A stretch of DNA of 64,000 nucleotides from Bradyrhizobium sp. SK17 (GCF_002831585.1 NZ_CP025113.1:496001-560000); one strand, 5' to 3'; numbered from the stretch's first letter, positions 1 through 13,127 are shown. Notes: generated by a model from the letters alone, not told the origin. A program made the numbers and translations.

Positions 1-2
1 AT

Positions 3-665
3 ATCGCGGGCGCGCCGATGATCGTCCATGTGCTGCGGCGGGCCGAGGAGGCCGGGATCGGCCGGGTTGCGGTGGCCACCGACACGGCCGAGATCGCGGC
101 CGCGGTGAAGGCCGCGGGCGGCGAGGTCGTGATGACCCGCGCCGACCATCCCTCCGGCTCGGACCGAATTCACGAGGCGATGACGATCCTCGACCCCGGC
201 GGCAGCGCCGAAATCGTGGTCAATCTGCAAGGTGATTTCCCGACCATCACCCCGGACACGATCCGCAGCGTGATGCCGCCGCTGGCGGACTCCGCCGTCG
301 ATATCTCGACCCTGGCCTCGCAGATCCATACCGAGGAGGAGGATCAGGCCCCCAGCGTCGTTAAGGCGATCGGCTCCCCGATCGGTGCCAACCGCTTGCG
401 CGCGCTGTATTTCACCCGTGCCACCGCCCCCCATGGCGACGGACCGCGCTATCATCATATCGGTCTGTACGCCTACCGCCGCGCCGCGCTGGAGCGATTC
501 GTCACGCTGCCGCCCTCGCCGCTGGAGCAGCAGGAGAAGCTCGAACAGTTGCGCGCACTGGAGGCCGGGATGCGCATCGACGTCACCATCGTCGACACCG
601 TCCCGCGCGGCGTCGACACCCCGGCCGATCTCGAAACCGCCCGCAGAATCCTTTCCAAAGCCTGA
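3..665 (+). CDS. kdsB: 3-deoxy-manno-octulosonate cytidylyltransferase, 5' end outside window
   Basis: Activates Kdo by transfer of CMP from CTP, a cytoplasmic step that supplies Kdo for lipopolysaccharide inner core. The reading frame is already open at base 3 and the peptide before the first ATG ([10 protein letters not shown]) matches the conserved KdsB N-terminal region, so the true start lies upstream and roughly 25-30 residues are missing. VNLQGDFP resembles the family's VNVQGDEP nucleotide-binding motif, and the C-terminal part ([22 protein letters not shown], the GVDTPADL end) is typical. The stop TGA is at 663-665. A palindromic repeat and pheA follow on the same strand. Confidence 0.93.
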   Translation: MAGAPMIVHVLRRAEEAGIGRVAVATDTAEIAAAVKAAGGEVVMTRADHPSGSDRIHEAMTILDPGGSAEIVVNLQGDFPTITPDTIRSVMPPLADSAVDISTLASQIHTEEEDQAPSVVKAIGSPIGANRLRALYFTRATAPHGDGPRYHHIGLYAYRRAALERFVTLPPSPLEQQEKLEQLRALEAGMRIDVTIVDTVPRGVDTPADLETARRILSKA

Positions 666-681
666 GCCGCATCTCTTTGTT

Positions 682-730
682 GAGCATGATCTTTTCGGAA
701 AACCGGTTTCCACTTTTCCGGATCATGCTC
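682..730. repeat. Palindromic intergenic repeat (GAGCATGATC type)
   Basis: A 49-base imperfect palindrome begins GAGCATGATC and ends GATCATGCTC, around a core with AACCGGTTTCC. I recognise this as a dispersed repeat common between genes in Bradyrhizobium. It fills nearly all of the kdsB-pheA gap. Relatives in this window are at 43083-43133 (shares ACCGGT-TCCACTT) and 50951-50998 (shares AGCATGATCCGG and the closing ATCATGCTC). The transcript would fold into a long hairpin. Confidence 0.85.
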
Positions 731-743
731 TAAAAAGCCACCC

Positions 744-1604
744 ATGACCAAGAAACTGAAAATCGCGTTCCAGGGCGAGCCTGGCGCCAATTCCCATATC
801 GCGATCGTCGAGGCCTATCCCGACGCCGAGCCGATGCCCTGCCCGACCTTCGAGGACGCGCTGGCCGCGATCGCCTCGGGCGAGGCCGATCTCGGCATGA
901 TCCCGATCGAGAATTCGGTTGCCGGCCGCGTCGCCGACATCCATCACCTGCTGCCGGCCTCGGGCCTGTTCATCGTCGGCGAATGGTTCTTGCCGATCCG
1001 CCACCAATTGATGGCGATCAAGGGCGTCAAGCTCGCCGACATCAAGAGCGTGGAGAGCCATGTCCAGGCGCTCGGCCAGTGCCGGCGCACCATCCGCAAG
1101 CTCGGCATCAAGCCTATCGTCGCCGGCGATACCGCCGGCAGCGCCCGCGATGTCTCCGAACGCGGCGACAAGAGCGTGGCCGCGATCGCCTCCCGCCTCG
1201 CCGCCGACATTTATGGCCTCGACATTCTCGCCGAGGATATCGAGGACGAGGCCCACAACACCACCCGCTTCGTGGTGCTGGCCCGCGAGGCCAAATGGGC
1301 CACGCAGGGCTCGGGGCCGCTGGTCACCAGCTTTGTGTTCCGGGTGCGTAACCTGCCCGCCGCGCTCTACAAGGCGATGGGCGGCTTCGCCACCAATGGC
1401 GTCAACATGACCAAGCTCGAAAGCTACATGGTCGACGGCAATTTCTTCGCCACGCAATTCTACGCCGATGTCGACGGTCACCCCGACGACCGCGGCCTCG
1501 CCTTTGCGCTCGAGGAATTGAAATTCTTCTCGCGCGAATTCCGCATCGTCGGCGTCTATCCAGGCCACCCTTTCCGCGCCACCTTCAGCGAAACGCAGGA
1601 TTGA
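744..1604 (+). CDS. pheA: Prephenate dehydratase
   Basis: Converts prephenate to phenylpyruvate in phenylalanine synthesis, in the cytoplasm. At 286 residues it is the monofunctional form with no chorismate mutase domain. The catalytic prephenate dehydratase domain covers about residues 5-182 and carries FQGEPGANSH near the start, GMIPIENSVAG, and the catalytic TTRF motif at residues 173-176. An ACT domain follows at about 195-275 (FRVRNLPAALYKAMGGFA, then NMTKLESYMV), which in this family binds phenylalanine for feedback inhibition. The ATG start sits 13 bases after the upstream repeat. A strong hairpin follows the stop. Confidence 0.96.
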   Translation: MTKKLKIAFQGEPGANSHIAIVEAYPDAEPMPCPTFEDALAAIASGEADLGMIPIENSVAGRVADIHHLLPASGLFIVGEWFLPIRHQLMAIKGVKLADIKSVESHVQALGQCRRTIRKLGIKPIVAGDTAGSARDVSERGDKSVAAIASRLAADIYGLDILAEDIEDEAHNTTRFVVLAREAKWATQGSGPLVTSFVFRVRNLPAALYKAMGGFATNGVNMTKLESYMVDGNFFATQFYADVDGHPDDRGLAFALEELKFFSREFRIVGVYPGHPFRATFSETQD

Positions 1605-1625
1605 GTCGCACGCGCAATCTTTCCC

Positions 1626-1657
1626 AGCGTCGTCCCGGCGCAGGCCGGGACGACGCT
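1626..1657. terminator. Bidirectional hairpin between convergent pheA and LLM oxidoreductase
   Basis: A perfect 14-base inverted repeat (AGCGTCGTCCCGGC, then GCCGGGACGACGCT) with a four-base loop lies between two convergent genes and touches the stop of the minus-strand one. There is no clear T-run, so it may be one of the group's dispersed CGTCCCGGC repeats acting as a terminator rather than a classic intrinsic one. Confidence 0.6.
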
Positions 1658-2679
1658 CATGATGCGCCTTCCTTTTTCGCAAGCCCGAACGCTTCAGCCA
1701 GCAGGCCGTACGACTTCTTCCGCTCCGCGTGGTCGTAGACCGCGGTGATCACCATCAGTTCGTCCGCCTGGCTTGCAGCGACCAGCGGCTCCAGCTTCGT
1801 CATCACGGTGGCGGGGCTGCCGACGAACAGCCGCGCCCGGTTGCGCGCGATCGAGGCCCGCTCGGCGTCGGTGTAGGGATAGGCCTCCGCTTCCTCGACG
1901 CTCGGCAGCGGCAGATACTGGCCGCGATCGCGGCGCAGCCGGTTGAGATCCGCCGACAGCGCAAGCCGCTCGGCTTCCGCGTCGGTCTCCGCCGTGACGG
2001 CGGCAACCGCCAGGATCGCCTGCGGCGCCGCGCGCCAGCCCGACGGCTTGAAATGCGCGCGATAATTCGACATCGCCGCAACCGCGTCATGGGTGGCGAA
2101 ATGATGCGCGAACGCAAAGCCCATCCCGACCTGGGCGGCGAGCTCGGCGGAATAATCGCTCGAGCCGAGCAGCCAGATCGGTGGCAGCGGCGAATCATCC
2201 GGCACCGCCACGACATTGTTGTAGGGATGGCCGGCCGGGAAATCGCGCGTCTCCCACAACGTCAATTCGTGCAGCCGCTCGAGGAAGTCGTCGCCCTCGC
2301 GGCGATCAAGCCGGCTGCGCAATGCGTAGGCGGTCGCGCCATCGGTACCCGGCGCCCGGCCGAGGCCGAGGTCGATGCGGCCCGGAAACAGCGCCTCCAG
2401 CATCTTGAACCGCTCGGCCACCACCAGCGGCGCATGGTTGGGCAGCATCACACCGCCGGAGCCGACCCGGATATGCTGCGTCACCGCCGCGATCTGGCCG
2501 ATCATCAGATCGGGTGCCGGGCTCGCGACCGAGGCGAGGTTGTGGTGTTCGGCGAGCCAATACCTGACATAGCCGAGACCATCGACATGGCGCGCCAGAT
2601 CGATGCTGTTGCGCAGTGCAGCGGCTGGCTTGGTGCCGGTGGTGACGACGGACAGATCGAGGACGGAGAGCGGGATCAT
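1657..2679 (-). CDS. LLM-class flavin-dependent oxidoreductase (luciferase-like)
   Basis: A 340-residue protein of the bacterial luciferase-like monooxygenase superfamily, an FMN-dependent TIM barrel; the substrate cannot be told from sequence. The start LSVLDLS, the WLAEHHN segment, [29 protein letters not shown] and the [14 protein letters not shown] block are typical of the MsnO8-like subgroup (established knowledge, recalled). The ATG at 2679 gives the normal family length. It converges on pheA and is divergent from metF, separated by a 383-base AT-rich region. There are no neighbouring substrate genes, so its role is unknown. Confidence 0.88.
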   Translation of the reverse strand: MIPLSVLDLSVVTTGTKPAAALRNSIDLARHVDGLGYVRYWLAEHHNLASVASPAPDLMIGQIAAVTQHIRVGSGGVMLPNHAPLVVAERFKMLEALFPGRIDLGLGRAPGTDGATAYALRSRLDRREGDDFLERLHELTLWETRDFPAGHPYNNVVAVPDDSPLPPIWLLGSSDYSAELAAQVGMGFAFAHHFATHDAVAAMSNYRAHFKPSGWRAAPQAILAVAAVTAETDAEAERLALSADLNRLRRDRGQYLPLPSVEEAEAYPYTDAERASIARNRARLFVGSPATVMTKLEPLVAASQADELMVITAVYDHAERKKSYGLLAEAFGLAKKEGAS

Positions 2680-3062
2680 GGCCGACAGCCTAGTGTGGCG
2701 TCATGAGGCGACAAAGACCCCCGGCGTGCAGAGCTGTCCCGCGAGGGAATGCCGGCACCGGTCACGGATATTGGGACAAAATACATCATTTCGTCCATAA
2801 GTCATCCTGCCCACGGACAGTTGCAATCCGCAACCGGATCAAGTATCATGAATTTAGTCGTTTTATATCAACAAATTATACTTGTATCCCACTAGACAAA
2901 CCTTCTACCCACTAGCTGTCCCAGATCGCCGATTTTATCATCTACTCTTCCTAAAATGGGCAATTTCCCATATCCGATGGGCTGTTTGATCCGGCCCGTT
3001 TCGCTTATCTTGGGGCCTCCATATCCAGGCCAGCCATCTGCCTCGCGGAGCCGTTGCGTATC
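2680..3062 (+). promoter_or_regulatory. Promoter and long AT-rich leader of metF-metH
   Basis: No gene is seen in these 383 bases. From about 2780 to 2960 base composition drops sharply (the 60 bases from 2821 hold only 19 G/C). A good sigma70-like promoter is present: TTGCAA (2821-2826), 17-base spacer, TATCAT (2844-2849). It implies a leader of about 205 bases before metF. Within it CCCACTAG occurs twice, at 2888-2895 and 2908-2915, exactly 20 bases apart, like two helical turns of an operator. A small GGCC hairpin at about 3014-3033 precedes the start. I cannot match the leader to a known SAM, SAH or cobalamin riboswitch. Confidence 0.5.
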
Positions 3063-3977
3063 ATGACCGAGACCGTTTCTCCCGTGCCGAATGGGCACCG
3101 TACGCCAAACGTTCCGAAAATCTCGTTCGAGTTCTTCCCGCCGAAGACCGAGGAGATGGAGCGCACGCTCTGGGACACGATCAATCGCCTGGCGCCGCTG
3201 ACGCCGAATTTCGTCTCCGTCACCTATGGCGCCGGCGGCTCGACCCGCGAGCGCACGCATGCCACCATCGCCCGCATCCTGCGCGAGACCGATCTGCTGC
3301 CGGCCGCGCATCTGACCTGTGTCAGCAGTTCGCGGAGCGAGATCGACGAGATCGTCGACCGCTATCACGAGGTCGGCGTCCGCCACATCGTGGCCCTGCG
3401 CGGCGATCCGCCCGGCGGCATCGGTACGCCCTACTTCACCCATCCGGACGGCTACCAGAGTTCGGCCGAACTCGTCGCCGGCATCAAGAAACGCCACGCC
3501 GACATCGAGATCTCGGTGTCCGCCTATCCGGAGAAGCATCCTGAAGCCGCCGACTTCGACGCCGACATCGATACGCTGAAGGCCAAGGTCGATGCCGGCG
3601 CGACACGCGCGATCACCCAGGTGTTCTTCGACAACGACCTCTACCATCGCTATGTCGACAAGGTGCGGGCGCGCGGCATCGAGATTCCGATCGTGCCGGG
3701 CATCATGCCGATGCACAATTTCAAGCAGGCTCGCAATTTCGTCACCCGCGCCGGCACCAGCGTGCCGGGCTGGCTTGCCGAGAAGTTCGACGGCCTCGAC
3801 CACGATGCCGAGACCCGTAAGCTGGTCGCGGCCACCGTTGCCGCCGGCCAGGTGCAGAAGCTGTTCAAGCGCGGCGTCGACACCTTCCACTTCTACACCA
3901 TGAACCGCGCGGACCTGGTGTTCGCGGTCAGCCATCTGCTCGGCATTCGGCCGAATGGCGCACAGAAGGCTGCCTGA
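3063..3977 (+). CDS. metF: 5,10-methylenetetrahydrofolate reductase
   Basis: Reduces 5,10-methylene-THF to 5-methyl-THF using FAD, making the methyl donor for the next gene, metH. 304 residues, one TIM-barrel domain. Family signatures are KISFEFFPPKT near the N-terminus, SVTYGAGGSTRERT, LTCVSSSRSEID and HIVALRGDPPGG. I chose ATG 3063; an in-frame TTG at 3054 sits too close to the GGAG at 3047-3050, while from the ATG that GGAG is 12 bases away. Only three bases separate its stop from metH, so the two are one operon and probably share the leader upstream. Confidence 0.95.
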   Translation: MTETVSPVPNGHRTPNVPKISFEFFPPKTEEMERTLWDTINRLAPLTPNFVSVTYGAGGSTRERTHATIARILRETDLLPAAHLTCVSSSRSEIDEIVDRYHEVGVRHIVALRGDPPGGIGTPYFTHPDGYQSSAELVAGIKKRHADIEISVSAYPEKHPEAADFDADIDTLKAKVDAGATRAITQVFFDNDLYHRYVDKVRARGIEIPIVPGIMPMHNFKQARNFVTRAGTSVPGWLAEKFDGLDHDAETRKLVAATVAAGQVQKLFKRGVDTFHFYTMNRADLVFAVSHLLGIRPNGAQKAA

Positions 3978-3980
3978 TCC

Positions 3981-7859
<3,879 letters not shown>

Positions 7860-7865
7860 CTCTTT

Positions 7866-8004
7866 CCTCCCTTCTCCCCTTGTGGGAGAAGGTGTCGCGG
7901 ACATTGTCCGCGACGGATGAGGGGTCTTTGTCCGCGGAGACAGGCCCTTCACCCGTCCGCGATGCCGCCGCATCGCGTCCCCCTCTCCCACAAGGGGAGA
8001 GGGA
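7866..8004. repeat. Long palindromic repeat element, copy 1
   Basis: About 140 bases between metH and maiA bounded by two hairpin ends, CTTCTCCCCTTGTGGGAGAA and its relative CTCTCCCACAAGGGGAGAG, with an internal block GGATGAGGGGTCT and a CCCTTCA segment. The same architecture and internal blocks recur at 62062-62200, so this is a mobile-like dispersed element rather than a simple hairpin. The right end lies just upstream of the maiA start. Confidence 0.8.
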
Positions 8005-8026
8005 AGAAGAATGGAGCGCGTGCCCC

Positions 8027-8686
8027 ATGCAGTTCTTCTCCTTCTGGCGATCGCTGGCGAGCTTTCGGGTACGGATCGCGCTCAACCTCAAGCAGGTGCC
8101 GACTGAGGCCGTGTTCGTCGACATCGATGCCGACGCGCATCGCGCCGATGCCTATCGCAAGATCAATCCGCAGATGGCGCTGCCGGCGCTGGTGACCGAC
8201 GACGGCACGGTGCTGTTCCAGTCGCTGGCAATCATCGACTATCTCGACGAGACCTATCCCGATCCGCCGCTGCTGCCGGCCGATGCGCTCGGCCGCGCCC
8301 GGGTGCGCGGGCTGGCGCTGATCGTTGCCTGCGAGGGCCATCCGCTGCTGACGCCGCGGGTGCGCCGCTATCTCGACCGCGAGCTCGATCTGCGCGACAG
8401 CCAGCAGAATGCCTGGCGGCGGCACTGGACGGTGGAGACGCTGGCCGCGCTCGAAGGCCACCTCGCCGGCCACAAGGCGACCGGCCGGCTCTGCCACGGC
8501 GACACGCCGACCGTCGCCGACATCTGCCTGGTCGGCCACGTCACGGCGGCGATCAACCAGCAGATCAGCCTGTCGCCCTGGCCGACCGTGAAGCGCATCC
8601 ACGAGGCCGCCGTGGCATTGCCGGCCTTCGCCAGGGCCCATCCTTCCGCCCAGCCGGACACGCCGGAGGCGATGCGGGCGAAATAA
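8027..8686 (+). CDS. maiA: Maleylacetoacetate isomerase (zeta-class GST)
   Basis: Isomerises maleylacetoacetate to fumarylacetoacetate in tyrosine/homogentisate breakdown, using glutathione. 219 residues. The N-terminal thioredoxin-like domain carries the family signature SFRVRIALNLK and then NPQMALPALVTDDGTVLFQSLAIIDYL; the helical C-terminal domain contains TPTVADICLVGHV. I chose ATG 8027 because the reading frame upstream is repeat DNA and this start gives the normal MQFFSFWRSLASFRVRIAL N-terminus. An ATG at 8011 is out of frame. No other homogentisate gene is adjacent; a general zeta-class GST is the alternative. Confidence 0.88.
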   Translation: MQFFSFWRSLASFRVRIALNLKQVPTEAVFVDIDADAHRADAYRKINPQMALPALVTDDGTVLFQSLAIIDYLDETYPDPPLLPADALGRARVRGLALIVACEGHPLLTPRVRRYLDRELDLRDSQQNAWRRHWTVETLAALEGHLAGHKATGRLCHGDTPTVADICLVGHVTAAINQQISLSPWPTVKRIHEAAVALPAFARAHPSAQPDTPEAMRAK

Positions 8687-8781
8687 TGGCGCTTTCCGGA
8701 ACCTGAAGTTCCGTCAGGCGTTGGCGTTCGAGTGATCGCCCGGCCGCCGGCCATCATTGCGCTCATACCTGAAGGACTCTG

Positions 8782-9390
8782 ATGCCGGAAACTGCAAGTC
8801 CGACGCCGCTTCTCGTCGTCTCCAACCATTTCGCCGGTCGACCTCGCACCTCTCTCCGCAGCGTCCTGAAAGCCGCCACAGCCGCGGATCACGCAGACCT
8901 CGACGCCACGCTCGGGACCATCGACCTCTCCACCCTCGCCGGCTATCGCCGTTTCCTCGAGATCAACGCCGCGGCGCTGCTGCCGCTGGAGCGTGCGCTG
9001 ATCGCGGGCGGGGTTCGCAAGCTCGTCGCCGACTGGGATCGCCGCGCCCGCAGCCGCGCCATGCTGGCCGATCTCGCTGCGATCGGCGGCTCGGTCCAGC
9101 CACTTGATCCGCCCGCCATAGCCGATCGCCCTGCATTGCTCGGCACCCTGTATGTGCTGGAAGGCTCCCGCCTCGGCGCGGCGTACCTGCTGCGGCACGT
9201 CGACCGCACGGCCAATGCCCGCATTCGTGCCGCTACCGGCTTTCTTCGACATGGCACTGGCGAGCAGCTCTGGCCGAGCTTCCTCGCCTTGCTCGAGCGC
9301 CACGCTGCGGAGCTGACCGACGAGGATGACCTCATCGTACCCGCTCGCCGCGCCTTCGCCCTGTTCGCCACAGCCGCGAGCCAACCATGA
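8782..9390 (+). CDS. bphO: Biliverdin-producing heme oxygenase
   Basis: Opens heme to biliverdin, the chromophore of the phytochrome encoded next. 202 residues, one heme oxygenase domain. The candidate proximal heme ligand is the His in AADHADLD (about residue 37), and the distal helix is seen in LLGTLYVLEGSRLGAAYL. The shine-dalgarno AAGGA lies six bases before the ATG. The stop overlaps the bphP start as ATGA at 9387-9390, so the two are translationally coupled. This pairing is known for bacteriophytochromes and makes a phytochrome role far more likely than iron acquisition. No promoter is obvious in the 95 bases upstream. Confidence 0.92.
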   Translation: MPETASPTPLLVVSNHFAGRPRTSLRSVLKAATAADHADLDATLGTIDLSTLAGYRRFLEINAAALLPLERALIAGGVRKLVADWDRRARSRAMLADLAAIGGSVQPLDPPAIADRPALLGTLYVLEGSRLGAAYLLRHVDRTANARIRAATGFLRHGTGEQLWPSFLALLERHAAELTDEDDLIVPARRAFALFATAASQP

Positions 9391-11930
9391 AGCTGCAAGT
9401 CGACCTCACCAATTGCGACCGCGAGCCGATCCACATCCCCGGCAGCGTGCAGCCGTTCGGCTTCCTGATTGCACTGCAATCGGACTTCACGGTCTGCATG
9501 GCCTCGGACAATGTGGCGAGCTATCTCGGCCGCGAGCCTGGCCAGATCTTCCAGCGGCCGCTCGAGAGCATCTTCTCCGACGCCGCGATCGAGGCGATCC
9601 GAACCCGCGTCGACTATCTCACCGGCCCGGACGCCACCGAGCGCCTGTTCGGCGTGACGTTGCAGGACGGCGGAAGGCCGTTCGACGTCGCCATCCACTT
9701 CTCCGGCGCCTATCTCGTGATCGAGGCCGAACCGTCGGTGATCGAACCTGACGTGAACTCGGGCGAGCTGGTCCGCCTGATGCTCGGCCGGGTGCGCAAG
9801 ACCCGTGGCATCACCGACCTGGCGCAGGAAGCCGCGCGCCAGGTCAAGGTCCTGACCGGCTTCGACCGCGTGATGGTGTATCGCTTCGCCGCCGACGGCT
9901 CCGGCGAGGTCATCGCCGAGGTCGCCAAGGCCGGTCTCGAAACCTTCCTCGGCCTGCACTACCCGGCCTCCGACATTCCGCAGCAGGCACGCGCGCTCTA
10001 TACCCGCAACTGGCTGCGCATCATCGCCGACGTCAATGCGGCCCCGGTGTCGCTGCTGTCGACGGCGACTCACAGCGCGGGCCTGCTTGATCTCTCGATG
10101 AGCACGCTGCGCTCGGTGTCGCCGATCCATATCGAATATCTACAGAACATGGGCGTCGGCGCCTCGATGTCGGTCTCGATCCTGCGCGACGGCAAGCTGT
10201 GGGGGCTGTTCGCCTGTCACCATTACTCCGCGCACCACATCTCGTTCGAGCGTCGCACCGCGGCGGAGTTGTTCGGCCAGATGTTCTCCTGGATCCTGGA
10301 GACCCGCGAGCGCGAGGCGACCATTGCCTACGAGACGCGCGCCCAGCAGATCCAGGAACGGCTGATCGAGGCCGCCGCGACCCATGAGCACAGCCAGCGC
10401 GCAATCTTCGATTTCGTCGACGACTATCGCAAGATGATCGAATGCGACGGCATCGCGATCTGGTCCAATGGCGAGATCAAGCTGTCCGGCCAGACGCCGA
10501 CGGAGGCCGAGGTCAAAGATCTGGTCGGCTTCATCAACCGGACCTCGCCAGGCCGCATCACCGCGAGCGCGGAGATCGCCAAGGTCTATGCCGCCGGCGG
10601 CGCCTTCCGCGACCGCGCCGCGGGCTTTCTCGCGGTGCCGATCTCGCGAGTGCCGCGCGACTGCCTGATCTTCTTCCGCCGCGAGGTGACCCAATCGGTC
10701 AACTGGGGCGGCGCGCCCGAGAAGGTCTACACCACGGGTCCGCACGGTCCGCGGCTGACGCCGCGCAAGAGCTTCGAGCTGTGGCAGGAGGTGGTGCATG
10801 GCCAATCCAAGCCCTGGACGCAGGCCGACCTGCATATCGCCGAGAGCCTGCGGATCACCCTTCTGGAGGTGATCCTGCAACTCGCCGACCTCGCCGCGCG
10901 CGAGCGCAAGGGCGCGCAGGAGCGGCAGGAGCTGATGATCGCCGAGCTCAATCATCGCGTTCGCAACATCCTTGGACTGGTGCGCGGCCTCGTCGCCCAG
11001 AGCAAGGACACCGCGACCAGCGTCGAGGAGTTCTCCGGCGTTCTCGGCGGCCGGATCCAGGCACTGGCCCGCGCCCATGACCAGATCACCAGCCTGAACT
11101 GGGCGCCGGTCGCGCTGAAGACGCTGGTGGAGTCGGAGGCCGGCGCGTATCTCGGCTCCCGGGCCGGACGCATCCAGATGGGCGGCCCGGACGTCGCGCT
11201 CGATCCCAAGGCGTTCGCGACGCTCGCGCTCGTGGTCCACGAAATGATGACGAACTCGGCGAAATACGGCGCGCTGGCCGACTCCACCGGGCAGGTCGAG
11301 ATCGTCTGGAAGCTCGACCGCAATTCGAGCCTCGTCATCGACTGGAAGGAGAGCGGCGGGCCGCCGGTACAGCCGCCCTCGCGGCGCGGCTTCGGCACCA
11401 CGATCATCGAACGTTCGATCCCGTTCGACCTCAAGGGCGACGCCGAGCTGCGTTTCGACCTGCTCGGCGTGCAGGCGAAATTCACGATCCCGGCGAATTT
11501 TGTGGAACTGATGTCGATGTCCGGTATCGCAACCAAGCTCGAATCCGAAGCCGATGCCGCGCAACGCATTTCCGGAACGGCGCTGATCGTCGAGGACAAT
11601 CTGATCATCGCCATGGGTGCGGAGGTAATCCTGCTCGAACTCGGCGCGCGCCATGTCGAGACGGCCGCCTCGGTGTCGCAGGCGCTCGCCGCAATCGAGC
11701 GCAGCACACCGGGCTTCGCGCTGCTCGACCTCAACCTCGGCTCGGAGAACTCGATCCCCGTCGCGACCAGGCTGTCGGAGTTGAAGGTGCCTTTCGTGTT
11801 CGCCACCGGCTACGGCGAACGCGCCCCGATCCCGGCCGAACTGGAATCAGCGCCGGTGGTGCAGAAACCGTACACCCGCGACGTGGTGGAAGCAGCGCTA
11901 GCCAAGCTGCGGGATGCAGCGGGAGCCTAG
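9387..11930 (+). CDS. bphP: Bacteriophytochrome hybrid histidine kinase (PAS-GAF-PHY-HWE-REC)
   Basis: Red/far-red photoreceptor using biliverdin. 847 residues. Cys10 in DLTNC is the expected biliverdin attachment site just before the PAS domain (to about 115). The GAF domain (about 150-310) has the PASDIPQQAR motif; PHY follows (about 325-500). The kinase is of the HWE family: phospho-acceptor His523 in ELNHRVRN and the W-x-E triplet in DWKESGGPP. A receiver domain at about 731-845 carries Asp781 (LLDLNLG) and the acidic pair in IVEDN. This C-terminal REC fusion resembles Agrobacterium Agp2 (recalled). No output regulator gene is adjacent, so the downstream partner is unknown. Confidence 0.94.
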   Translation: MKLQVDLTNCDREPIHIPGSVQPFGFLIALQSDFTVCMASDNVASYLGREPGQIFQRPLESIFSDAAIEAIRTRVDYLTGPDATERLFGVTLQDGGRPFDVAIHFSGAYLVIEAEPSVIEPDVNSGELVRLMLGRVRKTRGITDLAQEAARQVKVLTGFDRVMVYRFAADGSGEVIAEVAKAGLETFLGLHYPASDIPQQARALYTRNWLRIIADVNAAPVSLLSTATHSAGLLDLSMSTLRSVSPIHIEYLQNMGVGASMSVSILRDGKLWGLFACHHYSAHHISFERRTAAELFGQMFSWILETREREATIAYETRAQQIQERLIEAAATHEHSQRAIFDFVDDYRKMIECDGIAIWSNGEIKLSGQTPTEAEVKDLVGFINRTSPGRITASAEIAKVYAAGGAFRDRAAGFLAVPISRVPRDCLIFFRREVTQSVNWGGAPEKVYTTGPHGPRLTPRKSFELWQEVVHGQSKPWTQADLHIAESLRITLLEVILQLADLAARERKGAQERQELMIAELNHRVRNILGLVRGLVAQSKDTATSVEEFSGVLGGRIQALARAHDQITSLNWAPVALKTLVESEAGAYLGSRAGRIQMGGPDVALDPKAFATLALVVHEMMTNSAKYGALADSTGQVEIVWKLDRNSSLVIDWKESGGPPVQPPSRRGFGTTIIERSIPFDLKGDAELRFDLLGVQAKFTIPANFVELMSMSGIATKLESEADAAQRISGTALIVEDNLIIAMGAEVILLELGARHVETAASVSQALAAIERSTPGFALLDLNLGSENSIPVATRLSELKVPFVFATGYGERAPIPAELESAPVVQKPYTRDVVEAALAKLRDAAGA

Positions 11931-12034
11931 ATATCCTCTCCTGGCCATCCCGGCGACGGCTGTCGTGCCCATACCCCTCGGTCGGATCTGACGGAGCGGA
12001 TCAAGCATCCGCATCGGATTAATGGCATGACCGG

Positions 12035-13114
12035 CTAGGCGACGATCCCGTGCAGCCCCAACCAGCCGGTGTAGAGACCGACCAGCACGATCAGCGCGGC
12101 CGATACGTAGGGCGCGCGCTGGGCGAAGCTGCTGAAGCCGCTCCAATGACGTTCGACATGACGAAGGCTCAGCGCGGCCGCAACGCCGGCTGAGACCATG
12201 GTGATCGCAAGGCCGATGCCGAAGCAGAGCACCAGCACGAAGCCGAGGCTGAACTGCTTGAGCTGGAGGCAAAGCAACAACACCGTGATCGCCGCCGGAC
12301 ACGGGATCAGGCCGCCGGTCAGGCCGAACAGGATGATCTGCCAGGTCGTGACCGTGCGCCCGGCAAAGCGCTTGCGGATGTCGGCGGCGTGCGCGCGCGC
12401 ATGCGCATCGTCGGCATCGCCGAGATCCATGTGGTCATGCTCTTCGAACAGGATTTCCACACTGTCCGCCCGCACCGACACGCGCGCCTTGAAGGCATGC
12501 GGCTCCGGAATTTCAACGATGCTCTCCAGATAGCCGTTCTGCTCGGCGAAGCGGAAATATTGCTCGCTGCCGTCGGAGCGGATCGTGACGACTTCAACCT
12601 CGCCGGCGCCCGGCAGCGCGCCGGCGTCGCTCCGCAACCGCCAGCGCGGCGGCACGCCGTCCTCGAACATTTCGAGCGTCAACGGCTGCCCGGCCAGCAC
12701 CAGCTGGCGCGTTTCGTCGTGATGATGATCGTGGTCATGGTGATGATCGTGTTCGGAATGCTGCTCGCGCCAGGTGCGCCAGGCCATCCAGGCCGCGATC
12801 GTGATGATGATCACCGCCGACACCAGTTGCAGCCAGGCTTCGCTGCGTTCACCGGACCATTGCTGGCCGAAATGCAGACCCGCGAGTGCGATGATCCAGA
12901 CGATTGCCGTGTGCGAGATCGTCGCCGACAGGCCGAGCAGCACCGCCTGCAACACCGTGCCGCGGATCGCGACGATGAACGCCGCCATCATCGTCTTGGA
13001 GTGGCCGGGCTCGAGACCATGCAGTGCGCCGAGCAGGATCGCGCTTGGGATGAACAGCCATGCATGGGCGCTGCCCTGCTGGAGCAGCTGAGACAGATCG
13101 GCCATGTGCTTCAC
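12035..13114 (-). CDS. Nickel/cobalt efflux transporter, NicO/RcnA family
   Basis: Membrane exporter of nickel or cobalt. 359 residues with two groups of membrane helices around a long soluble loop. The first group holds the family motif HGLEPGHSKTMMAAF; the loop has a histidine/aspartate cluster (HSEHDHHHDHDHHHDE) that likely binds metal, then a folded region rich in beta strands, and a second acidic-His patch (EEHDHMDLGDADDAHAR). The second group has GLIPCPAAITVLLLC. The first codon may be the ATG at 13114 or the ATG nine bases later (MADLSQLL). It lies 13 bases behind the rcnR-like gene and is surely co-transcribed with it. Confidence 0.9.
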   Translation of the reverse strand: MKHMADLSQLLQQGSAHAWLFIPSAILLGALHGLEPGHSKTMMAAFIVAIRGTVLQAVLLGLSATISHTAIVWIIALAGLHFGQQWSGERSEAWLQLVSAVIIITIAAWMAWRTWREQHSEHDHHHDHDHHHDETRQLVLAGQPLTLEMFEDGVPPRWRLRSDAGALPGAGEVEVVTIRSDGSEQYFRFAEQNGYLESIVEIPEPHAFKARVSVRADSVEILFEEHDHMDLGDADDAHARAHAADIRKRFAGRTVTTWQIILFGLTGGLIPCPAAITVLLLCLQLKQFSLGFVLVLCFGIGLAITMVSAGVAAALSLRHVERHWSGFSSFAQRAPYVSAALIVLVGLYTGWLGLHGIVA

Positions 13115-13127
13115 TTCCGGGCGAGCG

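Noticed and set aside
2880..3062. Possible cobalamin or SAM riboswitch before metF
   Set aside because: I looked for a B12 box and SAM-II pairing; the best partial match (near GGCCAGCCATCTGCC) lacks the core. Left as an unassigned leader.
8697..8713. Small palindrome CGGAAC-N5-GTTCCG before bphO
   Set aside because: Six-base arms only and no promoter around it; could be an operator or a weak terminator of maiA, not enough to call.
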